Below, one piece after another: positions 1 through 6,879 of a stretch of 12,361 nucleotides of DNA. Origin of the DNA: Candidatus Nomurabacteria bacterium. Lineage in GTDB: Bacteria > Patescibacteriota > Minisyncoccia > Phycocordibacterales > UBA9973. Positions within the stretch are counted from its first letter, which is position 1; each line of letters opens with the position of its first letter. The notes below the pieces were generated by a model. It searched no databases, was not told where the DNA came from, and was given only the letters and a program-made list of their open reading frames with translations. The stretch is from assembly GCA_028286705.1 (NCBI GenBank), contig JAQBRC010000001.1, forward strand, positions 1 through 12,361. Reading direction: 5' to 3'. The translations under genes were made by a program, and so were the position numbers.

Positions 1-1
1 T

Positions 2-73
2 ATGCTGCTTCGCAAGATTCGAGAGCAGAAGCAGTCAGGATTCCTGGGACGGGTTTTCCCACTGTTCGCATAA
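2..73 (+). CDS. Possible C-terminal end of an upstream gene (partial)
   Basis: This frame is open from the window's left edge to a TAA at 71-73 and would encode about 23 residues ending in ...GRVFPLFA. Codons look plausible for a gene end (AAG, CAG, CGA), and a possible -10 (CATAAT, 69-74) for the next transcript overlaps the stop. The other two + frames are also open here: one ends at 78-80, and one runs on through 297. The choice of frame is therefore uncertain. The family is not recognised from so short a tail. Confidence 0.3.
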   Translation: MLLRKIREQKQSGFLGRVFPLFA

Positions 74-82
74 TACTTAGCA

Positions 83-92
83 ACTTAATTAA
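83..92 (+). promoter_or_regulatory. ACTTAATTAA motif, copy 1
   Basis: First of four identical 10-mers in the window. It begins 8 nt after a possible -10 (CATAAT, 69-74) and ends 10 nt before the ATG at 103, upstream of lexA. Its role is unknown; it contains the 8-bp palindrome TTAATTAA. Confidence 0.4.
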
Positions 93-102
93 TGTACATC
101 CT

Positions 103-297
103 ATGAAAAACACTCCATTCCAAATCGCACTACGAAATGAGCTAGGTCGTCTAGAACAGCTTAGCGGTGACTACGTACAAGGCAACCATTCTTTGGTGTC
201 TTGTGCACAGGCTAAGCCTATAAAACAGCAAGGCTTTCTGCTACAATTGTTTCGAGGACGCATTAGTCTACGCTCTAATTTTCGTATCAGTTACTAA
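103..297 (+). CDS. Hypothetical 64-residue protein upstream of lexA
   Basis: An ATG at 103 opens a 64-codon frame that stops six bases before the lexA ATG, so it would be the first gene of a lexA transcript. The ATG lies 10 nt after an ACTTAATTAA motif (83-92), a motif that also sits just before the gene at 8463. The protein is hydrophilic to neutral with several Arg and Gln residues, and has no predicted signal peptide, clear membrane segment or family motif that I recognise. The frame is open back to position 1, so a longer product starting outside the window is possible. It may also be just a long lexA leader; there is no Shine-Dalgarno sequence to settle it. Confidence 0.35.
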   Translation: MKNTPFQIALRNELGRLEQLSGDYVQGNHSLVSCAQAKPIKQQGFLLQLFRGRISLRSNFRISY

Positions 298-303
298 ATC
301 TCT

Positions 304-867
304 ATGGAATCAGATTACAAAGAAAAACTCCTAACCTTCTATCAGTCCAATCGTCGGATGCCGACCTATACTGAAATGATGAAACTCTTTGGCTTCAAGT
401 CAAAGAATGCAGTTGCTCGTGTGGTGACCAAGCTTCTTGCCGCTGGTATTGTTGCCAAGGACAAGTTAGGGAAGTTGATTCCTTCTGACAGTTTCAATGA
501 AGTGCCAATGCTTGGATTTGTCACTGCCGGCTTTCCTGCTCCAGGAGAACTACTTACTGATACCATGAACATTGAAAGCTATCTAATGCCTAAAAAAGCT
601 TCTACTTATCTCTTTGAAGTGACAGGAGACTCAATGATCGAGGCACACATTGCCGATGGCGATATCGTGATTGCGGAACGCAATACAACAGCCAAGGATG
701 GAGAGATTGTTATTGCTCAGATTGACGGGGAATTCACCATGAAATACCTCCGCAGCAAAAATAACAAGCAATGGCTTGAACCTGCCAACAAGAAATACAA
801 GCCACTCTATCCAGAATATGAACTGAGCATTGTTGCTATTGTTCGAGGAGTGATGAGAAAATATTAA
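304..867 (+). CDS. lexA: LexA repressor, SOS regulator with S24 autoprotease domain
   Basis: This is the transcriptional repressor of the DNA-damage (SOS) response. RecA filaments trigger it to cut itself and release its target genes. The N-terminal winged helix (about 1-60) carries the LexA-type pattern around MPTYTEMMKLFGF and KNAVARVVTKL. The C-terminal peptidase S24 domain has the scissile Ala75-Gly76 in VTAGFP, catalytic Ser110 in GDSM and catalytic Lys147 in FTMKYL. Spacings of 35 (Ala to Ser) and 37 (Ser to Lys) match those of E. coli LexA (84/119/156), so self-cleavage should work. Its 187 residues are slightly short of the usual 200 or so. The start ATG has no Shine-Dalgarno sequence. 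No dinB, recA or umuC neighbour is visible. A UmuD-like protein is less likely because the DNA-binding domain is intact. Confidence 0.93.
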   Translation: MESDYKEKLLTFYQSNRRMPTYTEMMKLFGFKSKNAVARVVTKLLAAGIVAKDKLGKLIPSDSFNEVPMLGFVTAGFPAPGELLTDTMNIESYLMPKKASTYLFEVTGDSMIEAHIADGDIVIAERNTTAKDGEIVIAQIDGEFTMKYLRSKNNKQWLEPANKKYKPLYPEYELSIVAIVRGVMRKY

Positions 868-896
868 AAATCCTGAACTTATAGTTCAGGATTTTT
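866..896. terminator. Bidirectional intrinsic terminator between lexA and the small membrane protein gene
   Basis: A perfect 13-bp stem (866-878 with 884-896) with a 5-nt loop has an A-run on its left and a T-run on its right, so it can end transcripts from both strands. It overlaps the lexA stop codon and the stop codon of the convergent gene at 879-1070. Confidence 0.85.
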
Positions 897-1070
897 CTGT
901 AGCATATTCTTCTTTCTACGATGACGAACAATCTTGCTGAACGTCATGACGGAAAGAGGAAATAGTGCGGCACCGGATAGTGCACACAGTGAATGATCGT
1001 AAAAAGGAACAGGGGATAGGATAACAAAAAACATGATAAGGAATAGTGTCTCATAGTGCTTGTTTTCCAT
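879..1070 (-). CDS. Small two-helix membrane protein, hypothetical
   Basis: The 63-residue product begins MENKHYETLFL and shows two hydrophobic stretches, about residues 8-23 and 28-47. These are followed by a basic tail (RHRRKK), which predicts a two-pass membrane protein with a cytoplasmic C-terminus by the positive-inside rule. No family is recognised. Support for a real gene comes from a plausible - strand promoter upstream and from its stop codon lying inside the terminator shared with lexA. There is no Shine-Dalgarno sequence at the ATG. Confidence 0.6.
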   Translation of the reverse strand: MENKHYETLFLIMFFVILSPVPFYDHSLCALSGAALFPLSVMTFSKIVRHRRKKNMLQKNPEL

Positions 1071-1092
1071 AGGTTCGTTTTTAAGTAGATTT

Positions 1093-1102
1093 ACTTAATT
1101 AA
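1093..1102 (+). promoter_or_regulatory. ACTTAATTAA motif, copy 2, within a dyad
   Basis: This copy lies between the divergent small membrane protein and the ABC-F gene. It is part of a perfect inverted repeat, TTAAGTA (1081-1087) and TACTTAA (1092-1098), with a 4-nt spacer. It overlaps the candidate - strand promoter at 1098-1127, so it could act as an operator there. Confidence 0.4.
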
Positions 1103-1127
1103 ACCTGATGATAGAGGTGTCCGTCAA
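1098..1127 (-). promoter_or_regulatory. Candidate sigma70-type promoter for the small membrane protein
   Basis: Reading the - strand, TTGACG (1127-1122) and TTTAAT (1103-1098) are separated by 18 nt. This predicts transcription starting about 20 nt before the ATG at 1070. The -10 overlaps one copy of the ACTTAATTAA motif. Confidence 0.4.
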
Positions 1128-1158
1128 ACAGTTATCCCTAGCCAAATGGCAAAATATA

Positions 1159-1167
1159 TGTTATATT
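1159..1167 (+). promoter_or_regulatory. Candidate extended -10 promoter for the ABC-F operon
   Basis: TGTTATATT is an extended -10 (TGn plus TATATT). Transcription from it should start near 1174, leaving a leader of about 11 nt before the ATG at 1185. No convincing -35 hexamer is seen at the right distance. Confidence 0.45.
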
Positions 1168-1184
1168 TCAGCCTCTAAACTATC

Positions 1185-2654
1185 ATGTCCAAGTCAGAAA
1201 CCATAGTACGATTCGATAAAGTGTCGTTTGAATACAGTGCCACAAAGCCTATCCTTGAAGAGGTGACTTTTTCTGTTCGTAAGGGTGCGAAACTAACATT
1301 GATGGGACAGAACGGTGCCGGCAAGAGTACTATTTTCAATCTTCTCACGGGCGTACACACCCAAGAAGAAGGTGTAATTAACGTTGTTAAGGGTACTACC
1401 ATCGCTACGGCTCGTCAGGTAATTCCTCGTGAGCAAATGGAATTGACTGTACGTGAATACTTTCAGTCCCAATTCAAGGACCAGATATACGATATTGATC
1501 CTCGCATTGATGCAGTGTTGGAAGTTGTTAACCTAACGGTTAAAGACCCTCATGAACGCATCATCAAGTCATTCTCTGGCGGACAGCAGGCTCGCTTGCT
1601 GCTTGCATCTGCATTGATTCAGGATCCTGACCTATTGCTATTGGACGAGCCAACAAACAATTTGGATACTGCTGGTATTCAACACCTTACCAAGTTCCTT
1701 ATCGACTACAAGAAAACTGTATTAGTTATTTCCCATGATGCAGACTTTCTTAATGCCTTCACCGAAGGTGTCCTGTATCTAGATATCTATACTAGAAAGG
1801 TTGAGCAATACGTCGGAGACTACAACAGCGTTGTTAAGGATATTGCCATTCGTATCGAAAGGGAAAACATGAAGAATGCCATGCTAGCAAAAGAAATTCA
1901 GGCCAAGAAGGAAAAGGCGAACATGTTTGCGTATAAGGGTGGTCAGATGCGTTTGGTTGCCAAGCGCATGAGAGAAAAGGCAGAAGAGCTTGAGGAAGAC
2001 ATCGTTGATGTTCGAAAGGAGGACAAGACTATTCGTCAGTTCGCTATTCCGTTTCAGCAGGATCTTATTGGCGAGATCATCACCATCAATTCCTTTACGG
2101 TATTAAAGAACCATAAGGTAACTGAAAGAAAAGCTGCCATTGCGCTTCGCAAGAACCAACACTTGCTGCTGAAGGGTCCTAACGGTATTGGCAAGAGCAC
2201 ATTGCTTGAATCAATTGCCAATGGCACTGCAAAGGGCTCTTCAATCAGCAAAGGCGTCCGTGTCGGATACTATCGTCAGGACTTCTCAACGCTGGACTTC
2301 AATGACACGGTATATCAATCTTTGAAGAAGGCTATGGAAGCATCGGGTATCCGTCCCAATGAGGAACGGCTTCGTTCAGTTGCTGCTAACTTCCTCATAA
2401 CCAGCGATGTTATCAACACTCGCATTGGCAGTTTGTCAGAAGGACAGAAGGGAATGGTTGCATTTGCAAACCTAGTACTTATGGAACCAGGACTGTTGAT
2501 TCTCGACGAGCCGACAAACCATATTAACTTCCGTCATTTGCCCATCATTGCCAAAGCTTTGAGTGCCTACACGGGTGCGTTGATTCTGGTATCGCACGTT
2601 CCAGAATTCGTACATCAGATTCGTATCGACGAAACATTGGATCTTGATAAATAA
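1185..2654 (+). CDS. ABC-F family ATPase (ribosome-associated)
   Basis: A soluble protein of 489 residues has two ABC ATPase domains and no membrane segment, the layout of ABC-F factors, which bind the ribosomal E site and affect peptidyl-transferase geometry. Domain 1 has Walker A GQNGAGKST (41-49), signature FSGGQ (near 131) and LDEPTNNLD (near 152-160). Domain 2 has Walker A GPNGIGKST (331-339), a variant signature LSEGQ (417-421) and LDEPTNH (near 440). A charged, probably helical linker (about 215-300) joins the domains in the place of the tRNA-interacting motif. It is shorter than most ABC-F proteins (about 530-640). The subfamily (EttA, Uup, or an antibiotic-resistance type) cannot be fixed by eye. 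It heads an operon with the flavoprotein 2 nt downstream. The start has no Shine-Dalgarno sequence. Confidence 0.9.
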   Translation: MSKSETIVRFDKVSFEYSATKPILEEVTFSVRKGAKLTLMGQNGAGKSTIFNLLTGVHTQEEGVINVVKGTTIATARQVIPREQMELTVREYFQSQFKDQIYDIDPRIDAVLEVVNLTVKDPHERIIKSFSGGQQARLLLASALIQDPDLLLLDEPTNNLDTAGIQHLTKFLIDYKKTVLVISHDADFLNAFTEGVLYLDIYTRKVEQYVGDYNSVVKDIAIRIERENMKNAMLAKEIQAKKEKANMFAYKGGQMRLVAKRMREKAEELEEDIVDVRKEDKTIRQFAIPFQQDLIGEIITINSFTVLKNHKVTERKAAIALRKNQHLLLKGPNGIGKSTLLESIANGTAKGSSISKGVRVGYYRQDFSTLDFNDTVYQSLKKAMEASGIRPNEERLRSVAANFLITSDVINTRIGSLSEGQKGMVAFANLVLMEPGLLILDEPTNHINFRHLPIIAKALSAYTGALILVSHVPEFVHQIRIDETLDLDK

Positions 2655-2656
2655 CC

Positions 2657-3904
2657 ATGACTAAAACAGCAATACAATATGATGTGATTGTAGTCGGAGG
2701 AGGTCCTGCAGGCATTATGGCAGCAGGCAGAGCTGCAGAACGAGGCAAGAACGTATTGCTGCTAGAAAAGAACAAGAAGCTAGGAGAGAAGCTCAAGATT
2801 AGTGGCGGAGGACGCTGCAATATCACCAATGCCGAAGAGGACACCCGTGTATTTCTCAAGCACTATGGCGATGCAGAGCAGTTTTTATATTCCATATTCG
2901 CCCAGTTCAGCAACAAAGATACATTTACTTTTTTTGAACAAAGAGGCTTGCCGTTAGTTGTACAGGCCCGCAAGCGTGCCTTTCCTCACACTGAGAAATC
3001 AATTGATGTCTTTAATACGCTAGAACAGTATATGAAGGAAGGAGGAGTGACAGTTAAGACTAGCAGTCCAGCTGATCGTATTATTGCGTCTGACGGCACT
3101 ATACAAGGAGTTGTATCAGAAAAGGACACTTATACCGCCAAGAACTACATTCTTGCAACAGGTGGCGTCTCGCACTCAGAAACAGGCTCTACAGGAGATG
3201 GCTTTAACTGGCTCAAAGAATTAGGACACAGCGTTGCTGCGCCTTCTCCAAGTATCGTTCCACTTGCAGTGCGAGAAAGTTGGGTTAAGTCACTTTCTGG
3301 TACATCACTGTCATTTATGAAAATAAGTTTTTATGTTGAAGGAAAGAAAAAGTTTTCAAAGACTGGAAAAGTGTTGTTTACGCACTTTGGTCTTTCGGGG
3401 CCATTGATTCTCAATTCAGCAGTACAGGTAGGAGACTTGCTGCAGGAAGGAAAAGTTACCGCAACTATCGATGCCTATCCTGATACAGACCACGGGGCAT
3501 TGGAGCAAAAGATTTTAAGCACATTTGAAAATCATAAGAACAAACTATTGAAAAATATCATGGATGAGATCGTGCCTCATGGAATGATCGATGCTATCTT
3601 TTCATTGGTACCAAGCATTGATCCAGAAACAAAGGTGCATAGCATTACCAAAGACCAGCGCAAACTACTGATTAATACCCTTAAGGCATTGCCTATGACC
3701 ATTACAGGCTTAATGGGATTTGATAGAGCAGTTGTTGCTGATGGGGGTATTCCTCTTACGGAAATGGATATGAAGACCATGCGTTCAAAGCTATTTACAA
3801 ACCTCTACATTACTGGAGACCTTCTGCACATTAGACGCCCTTCTGGAGGTTTTTCACTGCAGCTGTGTTGGACAACTGGTTGGGTTGCAGGAGGGAATGC
3901 GTAA
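2657..3904 (+). CDS. HI0933/BaiN-family FAD-dependent oxidoreductase
   Basis: This is a flavoprotein of the HI0933/YhiN/BaiN family (often named aminoacetone oxidase family). The physiological substrate is not established for most members. The N-terminus has a Rossmann dinucleotide fold with GGGPAG (14-19) and an acidic end of strand two (LLLEKN, near 34-39). The family motif ISGGGRCNITN follows (48-58). The C-terminus carries the second FAD-binding segment, with YITGDLLHIRRPSGGFSLQ and WTTGWVAGG just before the end. At 415 residues it is full length for the family. It starts 2 nt after the ABC-F stop and its own stop overlaps the likely rsgA start, so the three genes are probably co-transcribed and rsgA translationally coupled. 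Confidence 0.88.
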   Translation: MTKTAIQYDVIVVGGGPAGIMAAGRAAERGKNVLLLEKNKKLGEKLKISGGGRCNITNAEEDTRVFLKHYGDAEQFLYSIFAQFSNKDTFTFFEQRGLPLVVQARKRAFPHTEKSIDVFNTLEQYMKEGGVTVKTSSPADRIIASDGTIQGVVSEKDTYTAKNYILATGGVSHSETGSTGDGFNWLKELGHSVAAPSPSIVPLAVRESWVKSLSGTSLSFMKISFYVEGKKKFSKTGKVLFTHFGLSGPLILNSAVQVGDLLQEGKVTATIDAYPDTDHGALEQKILSTFENHKNKLLKNIMDEIVPHGMIDAIFSLVPSIDPETKVHSITKDQRKLLINTLKALPMTITGLMGFDRAVVADGGIPLTEMDMKTMRSKLFTNLYITGDLLHIRRPSGGFSLQLCWTTGWVAGGNA

Positions 3905-4925
3905 TCGACATCATGTTATGATAAAAACAATGGAACCAAAAACCGCTCGCGTAGTGGAAGAACACAAAACTCAATACATTCTCCGTACTCCCGACACTGA
4001 ATATACTGCGGTTATTCGTGGCAAGATCCTCTTGAATGGCAAAAAGGATTTTCCCAAGGTTGGTGACTATGTTGAATATGCTGAACTTGGTGGAGACCAG
4101 GCAGTTATCGAAAACATCTTGCCTCGCAAGAATCAAATTATTCGTAAGGCTGCAATTGGCAATGAACCGCAGGTTATCGTTACCAACGTAGACGTTATGT
4201 TTATCGTTATGGGTCTTGATGGCGACTATAACCTTCGCCGCCTGGAACGCTATCTTTTGCTTGCAGAACAGAGCAATGTAAAGCCAGTTGTTGTACTCAA
4301 TAAGATGGACGTTGTACCTGACGTACAGCCATTTCTTGATGAAGTTCGAGCAGTTGCTCATGATGCGGCAATACATGCCGTGAGTGCCAGCACAGAGCTT
4401 AATATGGAGGTTCTGAAGACCTATTTCACCCCAGAAACAACAGCAGTTATGCTGGGTTCTTCTGGCGCGGGAAAATCAACGATGATGAACTGGTTCTTGG
4501 GTCATAACAAGCAGGCAACACAAGAGGTGCGTGAAGACGATGGCAAGGGAAGGCACACAACAACGTCCCGTGAACTGTTTGCATTGCCTGGTGGCGGATA
4601 CCTTATCGATACTCCTGGTATGCGTACTTTGGGACTCTTTAATACAGGAGATCCAACCAATGATACCTTTGGCGATATTGAAGCATTGCTCAAGGAATGC
4701 AAATATTCAGACTGCGATCATACAAAGAGCAGGGGGTGTGCTATTCAAAATGCTATCTATGACGGTATCATTGATGCCAAACACTATGCCTCATACTGCA
4801 AACTCAAAGGCGAGCAGGACTATCTCAAGACCAAGATTGGCGTTAACTCAAATGCAGAGCATAAGGAGAAGGTGAAGAAAATACAGAAGCAAAATAGAAG
4901 GTTGTTGGACAAGGAGGAGGAATAA
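3897..4925 (+). CDS. rsgA: RsgA, ribosome small subunit maturation GTPase
   Basis: RsgA is a circularly permuted GTPase that acts late in 30S subunit assembly. An N-terminal OB fold (about 10-80) is followed by the GTPase motifs in permuted order: NKMD (G4, 135-138), P-loop GSSGAGKST (G1, 187-195), a Gly/Lys-rich switch with GKGRHTTT (G2) and DTPG (G3, 238-241). A C-terminal zinc knuckle follows with Cys268, Cys273, His275 and Cys281 in the family pattern. The start is uncertain. ATG 3897 overlaps the previous stop by 8 nt, with AGGAGG (3889-3894) very close upstream, although that run also encodes Gly-Gly of the flavoprotein. ATG 3918 or 3930 would align better with the usual N-terminus, and a TTG at 3885 also exists. 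The gene closes the operon with ABC-F, another ribosome factor. Confidence 0.93.
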   Translation: MRNRHHVMIKTMEPKTARVVEEHKTQYILRTPDTEYTAVIRGKILLNGKKDFPKVGDYVEYAELGGDQAVIENILPRKNQIIRKAAIGNEPQVIVTNVDVMFIVMGLDGDYNLRRLERYLLLAEQSNVKPVVVLNKMDVVPDVQPFLDEVRAVAHDAAIHAVSASTELNMEVLKTYFTPETTAVMLGSSGAGKSTMMNWFLGHNKQATQEVREDDGKGRHTTTSRELFALPGGGYLIDTPGMRTLGLFNTGDPTNDTFGDIEALLKECKYSDCDHTKSRGCAIQNAIYDGIIDAKHYASYCKLKGEQDYLKTKIGVNSNAEHKEKVKKIQKQNRRLLDKEEE

Positions 4926-4953
4926 AAAAGAACCCTACACAGGGTTCTTTTTT
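4924..4953. terminator. Bidirectional intrinsic terminator after rsgA and the exporter ATPase gene
   Basis: A 13-bp perfect stem (4924-4936 with 4941-4953) with loop ACAC is flanked by A-rich and T-rich runs. It ends two convergent operons, rsgA from the left and the MacAB-like operon from the right. It overlaps the rsgA stop codon. Confidence 0.9.
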
Positions 4954-4955
4954 AT

Positions 4956-5615
4956 TTATTCTATCTTCCCATCAACAATGTTAATAATACGATCACAATA
5001 TGTAGAGTATTCCTTTTCGTGCGTCACCATAACTATAGTCTGACCTTGTCGGTGTAGCTCCTGAAAGATTTCAATCACTGCCTGACCTGATTCGCTATCA
5101 AGGTTAGCGGTTGGCTCGTCAGCAAAGAGAATCTTTGGATTATGTGCAACTGCACGAGCAATAGAGACACGCTGTTGTTCACCGCCAGACATCTGACTGG
5201 GCAGATTGTTTTCTCGATGTCCAAGACGAATACGAGTCAATGCTGCCTGAGCAATAGCTCTTGCCTCGTTAGTTGATTTGCCCTGCATAAGGAGGGGAAC
5301 CATAACATTCTCAATTGCAGTTAGCTCTGGAAGCAATGCATAGTCCTGAAAGATATAGCCAAGTTCGTTAAGACGAAAGGCTGTACGGGCTCCAACAGAC
5401 AAGTCTGTCGTGAGGGTATCGTCGATAACGATGGTTCCTGTTGTCGGATCGTCCAAAAGACCAAGCTGGTATAGGAGGGTAGATTTTCCGGCACCGGACT
5501 TGCCCATGATAGCGATAAACTCTCCTGAGTGGATAGTAAGGTCGATACCCTTAAGCACGTGAGTGACTACGTCGCCGTTTTGAAATGTTTTTGTGATGTT
5601 AGCTGCTGTAATCAT
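4956..5615 (-). CDS. ABC exporter ATP-binding protein, MacB/LolD type
   Basis: This 219-residue nucleotide-binding subunit should power the permease encoded just upstream. It has Walker A GKSGAGKST (38-46), Q-loop Gln90, signature MSGGEQ (142-147), Walker B ILFADE (162-167), D-loop NLD and switch His199. The FtsE/LolD/MacB group is indicated by the DEPTANLD wording, the short length and the FtsX-type partner. It is the last gene of a three-gene operon, starting 4 nt after the permease stop. Reading the - strand, a partial AGGA lies about 12 nt before the ATG, a weak ribosome-binding site at best. The cargo cannot be read from the sequence; macrolides, peptides or lipoproteins are handled by relatives. 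Confidence 0.92.
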   Translation of the reverse strand: MITAANITKTFQNGDVVTHVLKGIDLTIHSGEFIAIMGKSGAGKSTLLYQLGLLDDPTTGTIVIDDTLTTDLSVGARTAFRLNELGYIFQDYALLPELTAIENVMVPLLMQGKSTNEARAIAQAALTRIRLGHRENNLPSQMSGGEQQRVSIARAVAHNPKILFADEPTANLDSESGQAVIEIFQELHRQGQTIVMVTHEKEYSTYCDRIINIVDGKIE

Positions 5616-5619
5616 ATGT

Positions 5620-6876
5620 TTAACGTCCTAGAATGCTATCGAGTGTGTTTTTCTTAATAATCATGCGAGCGGGGATAAAACCTGCAATAAGGGTAACAAT
5701 AAGCAGGATGAGAATGCGGAGCAGAGTTGCAGGCACTTCCGCAACAAGGATACCGTCAGAGAATGGAAAGTCGATTGGATGAGCATTGAATGCTGGTACC
5801 AAAAGACCGTACAGAATGAAGGTGCCGAGCAATGATCCTGCGACTCCGTAGAACAATGACTGCAATAAGTATGAGACTTCAATCGCAAGAGGAGAGACAC
5901 CGATACCTTTTAGGATACCGATGAACTTTCTGCGAGTAACGGCATTGATGAAGACCACAATGAAGATAGTGATTGAGCCAACAACAATACCAATGGCACC
6001 GATCAGAGTCCCCAGCACGCTAAAGGCTGTCTTGATCTGTGTTAGAAAGTCAGGAATAGCTTCGTCAGCAGTCTGAATCTTGGCACTGTCGCCAAAGCCA
6101 TCATTAAGCAAACGCTGCTTCATTTGATCGTCCGTAACGAGAGCAGAGTGATGCACAGCGATTTCGTTAGCATCAAGAGTTGTGCGTTCAGCAAGCTGAA
6201 CAAAGTCACTCATGCTAATAAATGCACGGAGTGACACTTCACCAACCTTTGACTTCACGATACCCTTAACAATAAATTCACGAGTATTGCCCTTAACGGT
6301 AACCTTAACAGTGTCACCAGGATAGACATTCTTTAGAGAATCGAATCCGTCACCAAAGGATGAGGAGTATCGATCAAGCAGGTTGGAACCCAATACGATA
6401 TAGCCACTCTGTCCTTGTTCAAGAAATGTTCCCTCAACAACGTATTTTGAAATAGTTGAGAATTCATCTTCTTGAGTAGGGTTAACGCCAGTTAGCTGTC
6501 CGCCAACAGTATTAGCCTTTGTACTGAAATCACTACGAGTCTTGTAATTAGCTTCAATATTAGAACCAACGAGATATCGCACTGTGTATTTTGTTACTTC
6601 AGGATCATGAGCAACGGTACTGATGAAGTTCTGCGAATGATCAATAGCAGTATTGCCGGAAAGGGTAGTGGCAATAACGTCACCAGTGTACTGGTTGCGG
6701 TTGGCAATGTTTCCTCCGACAATCAATCCGACTAAAATACCTGATACCACCACCAAGTTCAGGAAGGTGAACGTCATGATGGAAATAATAAGGATGGTAG
6801 TCGAGCGATTAGCACGACGCAACTGTCGGATACCTAAGAATAGTCCGACTTTAATTGATTGCTTAACGGTGGACAT
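5620..6876 (-). CDS. FtsX/MacB-type ABC exporter permease
   Basis: The 418-residue protein has the MacB topology. One N-terminal membrane helix (about 27-55) is followed by a large extracytoplasmic domain (about 60-280, MacB-PCD-like) and three C-terminal helices (about 286-312, 333-362 and 385-403). The last three carry the FtsX-type permease fold, including the coupling-helix region RRKFIGILKGIGVSP. Such proteins work by mechanotransmission: ATP hydrolysis in the cytoplasm moves the outer domain. It sits between the adaptor gene (3 nt upstream) and its ATPase gene (4 nt downstream), so the three should form one complex. The start MSTVKQS follows an A-rich stretch with no Shine-Dalgarno sequence. 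Confidence 0.9.
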   Translation of the reverse strand: MSTVKQSIKVGLFLGIRQLRRANRSTTILIISIMTFTFLNLVVVSGILVGLIVGGNIANRNQYTGDVIATTLSGNTAIDHSQNFISTVAHDPEVTKYTVRYLVGSNIEANYKTRSDFSTKANTVGGQLTGVNPTQEDEFSTISKYVVEGTFLEQGQSGYIVLGSNLLDRYSSSFGDGFDSLKNVYPGDTVKVTVKGNTREFIVKGIVKSKVGEVSLRAFISMSDFVQLAERTTLDANEIAVHHSALVTDDQMKQRLLNDGFGDSAKIQTADEAIPDFLTQIKTAFSVLGTLIGAIGIVVGSITIFIVVFINAVTRRKFIGILKGIGVSPLAIEVSYLLQSLFYGVAGSLLGTFILYGLLVPAFNAHPIDFPFSDGILVAEVPATLLRILILLIVTLIAGFIPARMIIKKNTLDSILGR

Positions 6877-6879
6877 ATT

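Noticed and set aside
1141..1150. GCCAAATGGC as an operator before the ABC-F gene
   Set aside because: It is only a 4-bp inverted repeat with a 2-nt centre and has no second copy in the window.
3885..3896. TTG start for rsgA at 3885
   Set aside because: TTG is unlikely when three ATG codons follow within 50 nt, and the extra residues simply read through the Gly-Gly codons of the upstream gene.
3831..4376. Long - strand open frame (181 codons) opposite the flavoprotein end and rsgA
   Set aside because: It lies wholly antisense to strongly supported genes, gives no family motif, and is explained as a shadow of rsgA codon use.
4531..4875. A + strand open frame of 114 codons inside rsgA
   Set aside because: It overlaps the GTPase and zinc-knuckle coding region in another frame and shows no recognisable protein features.
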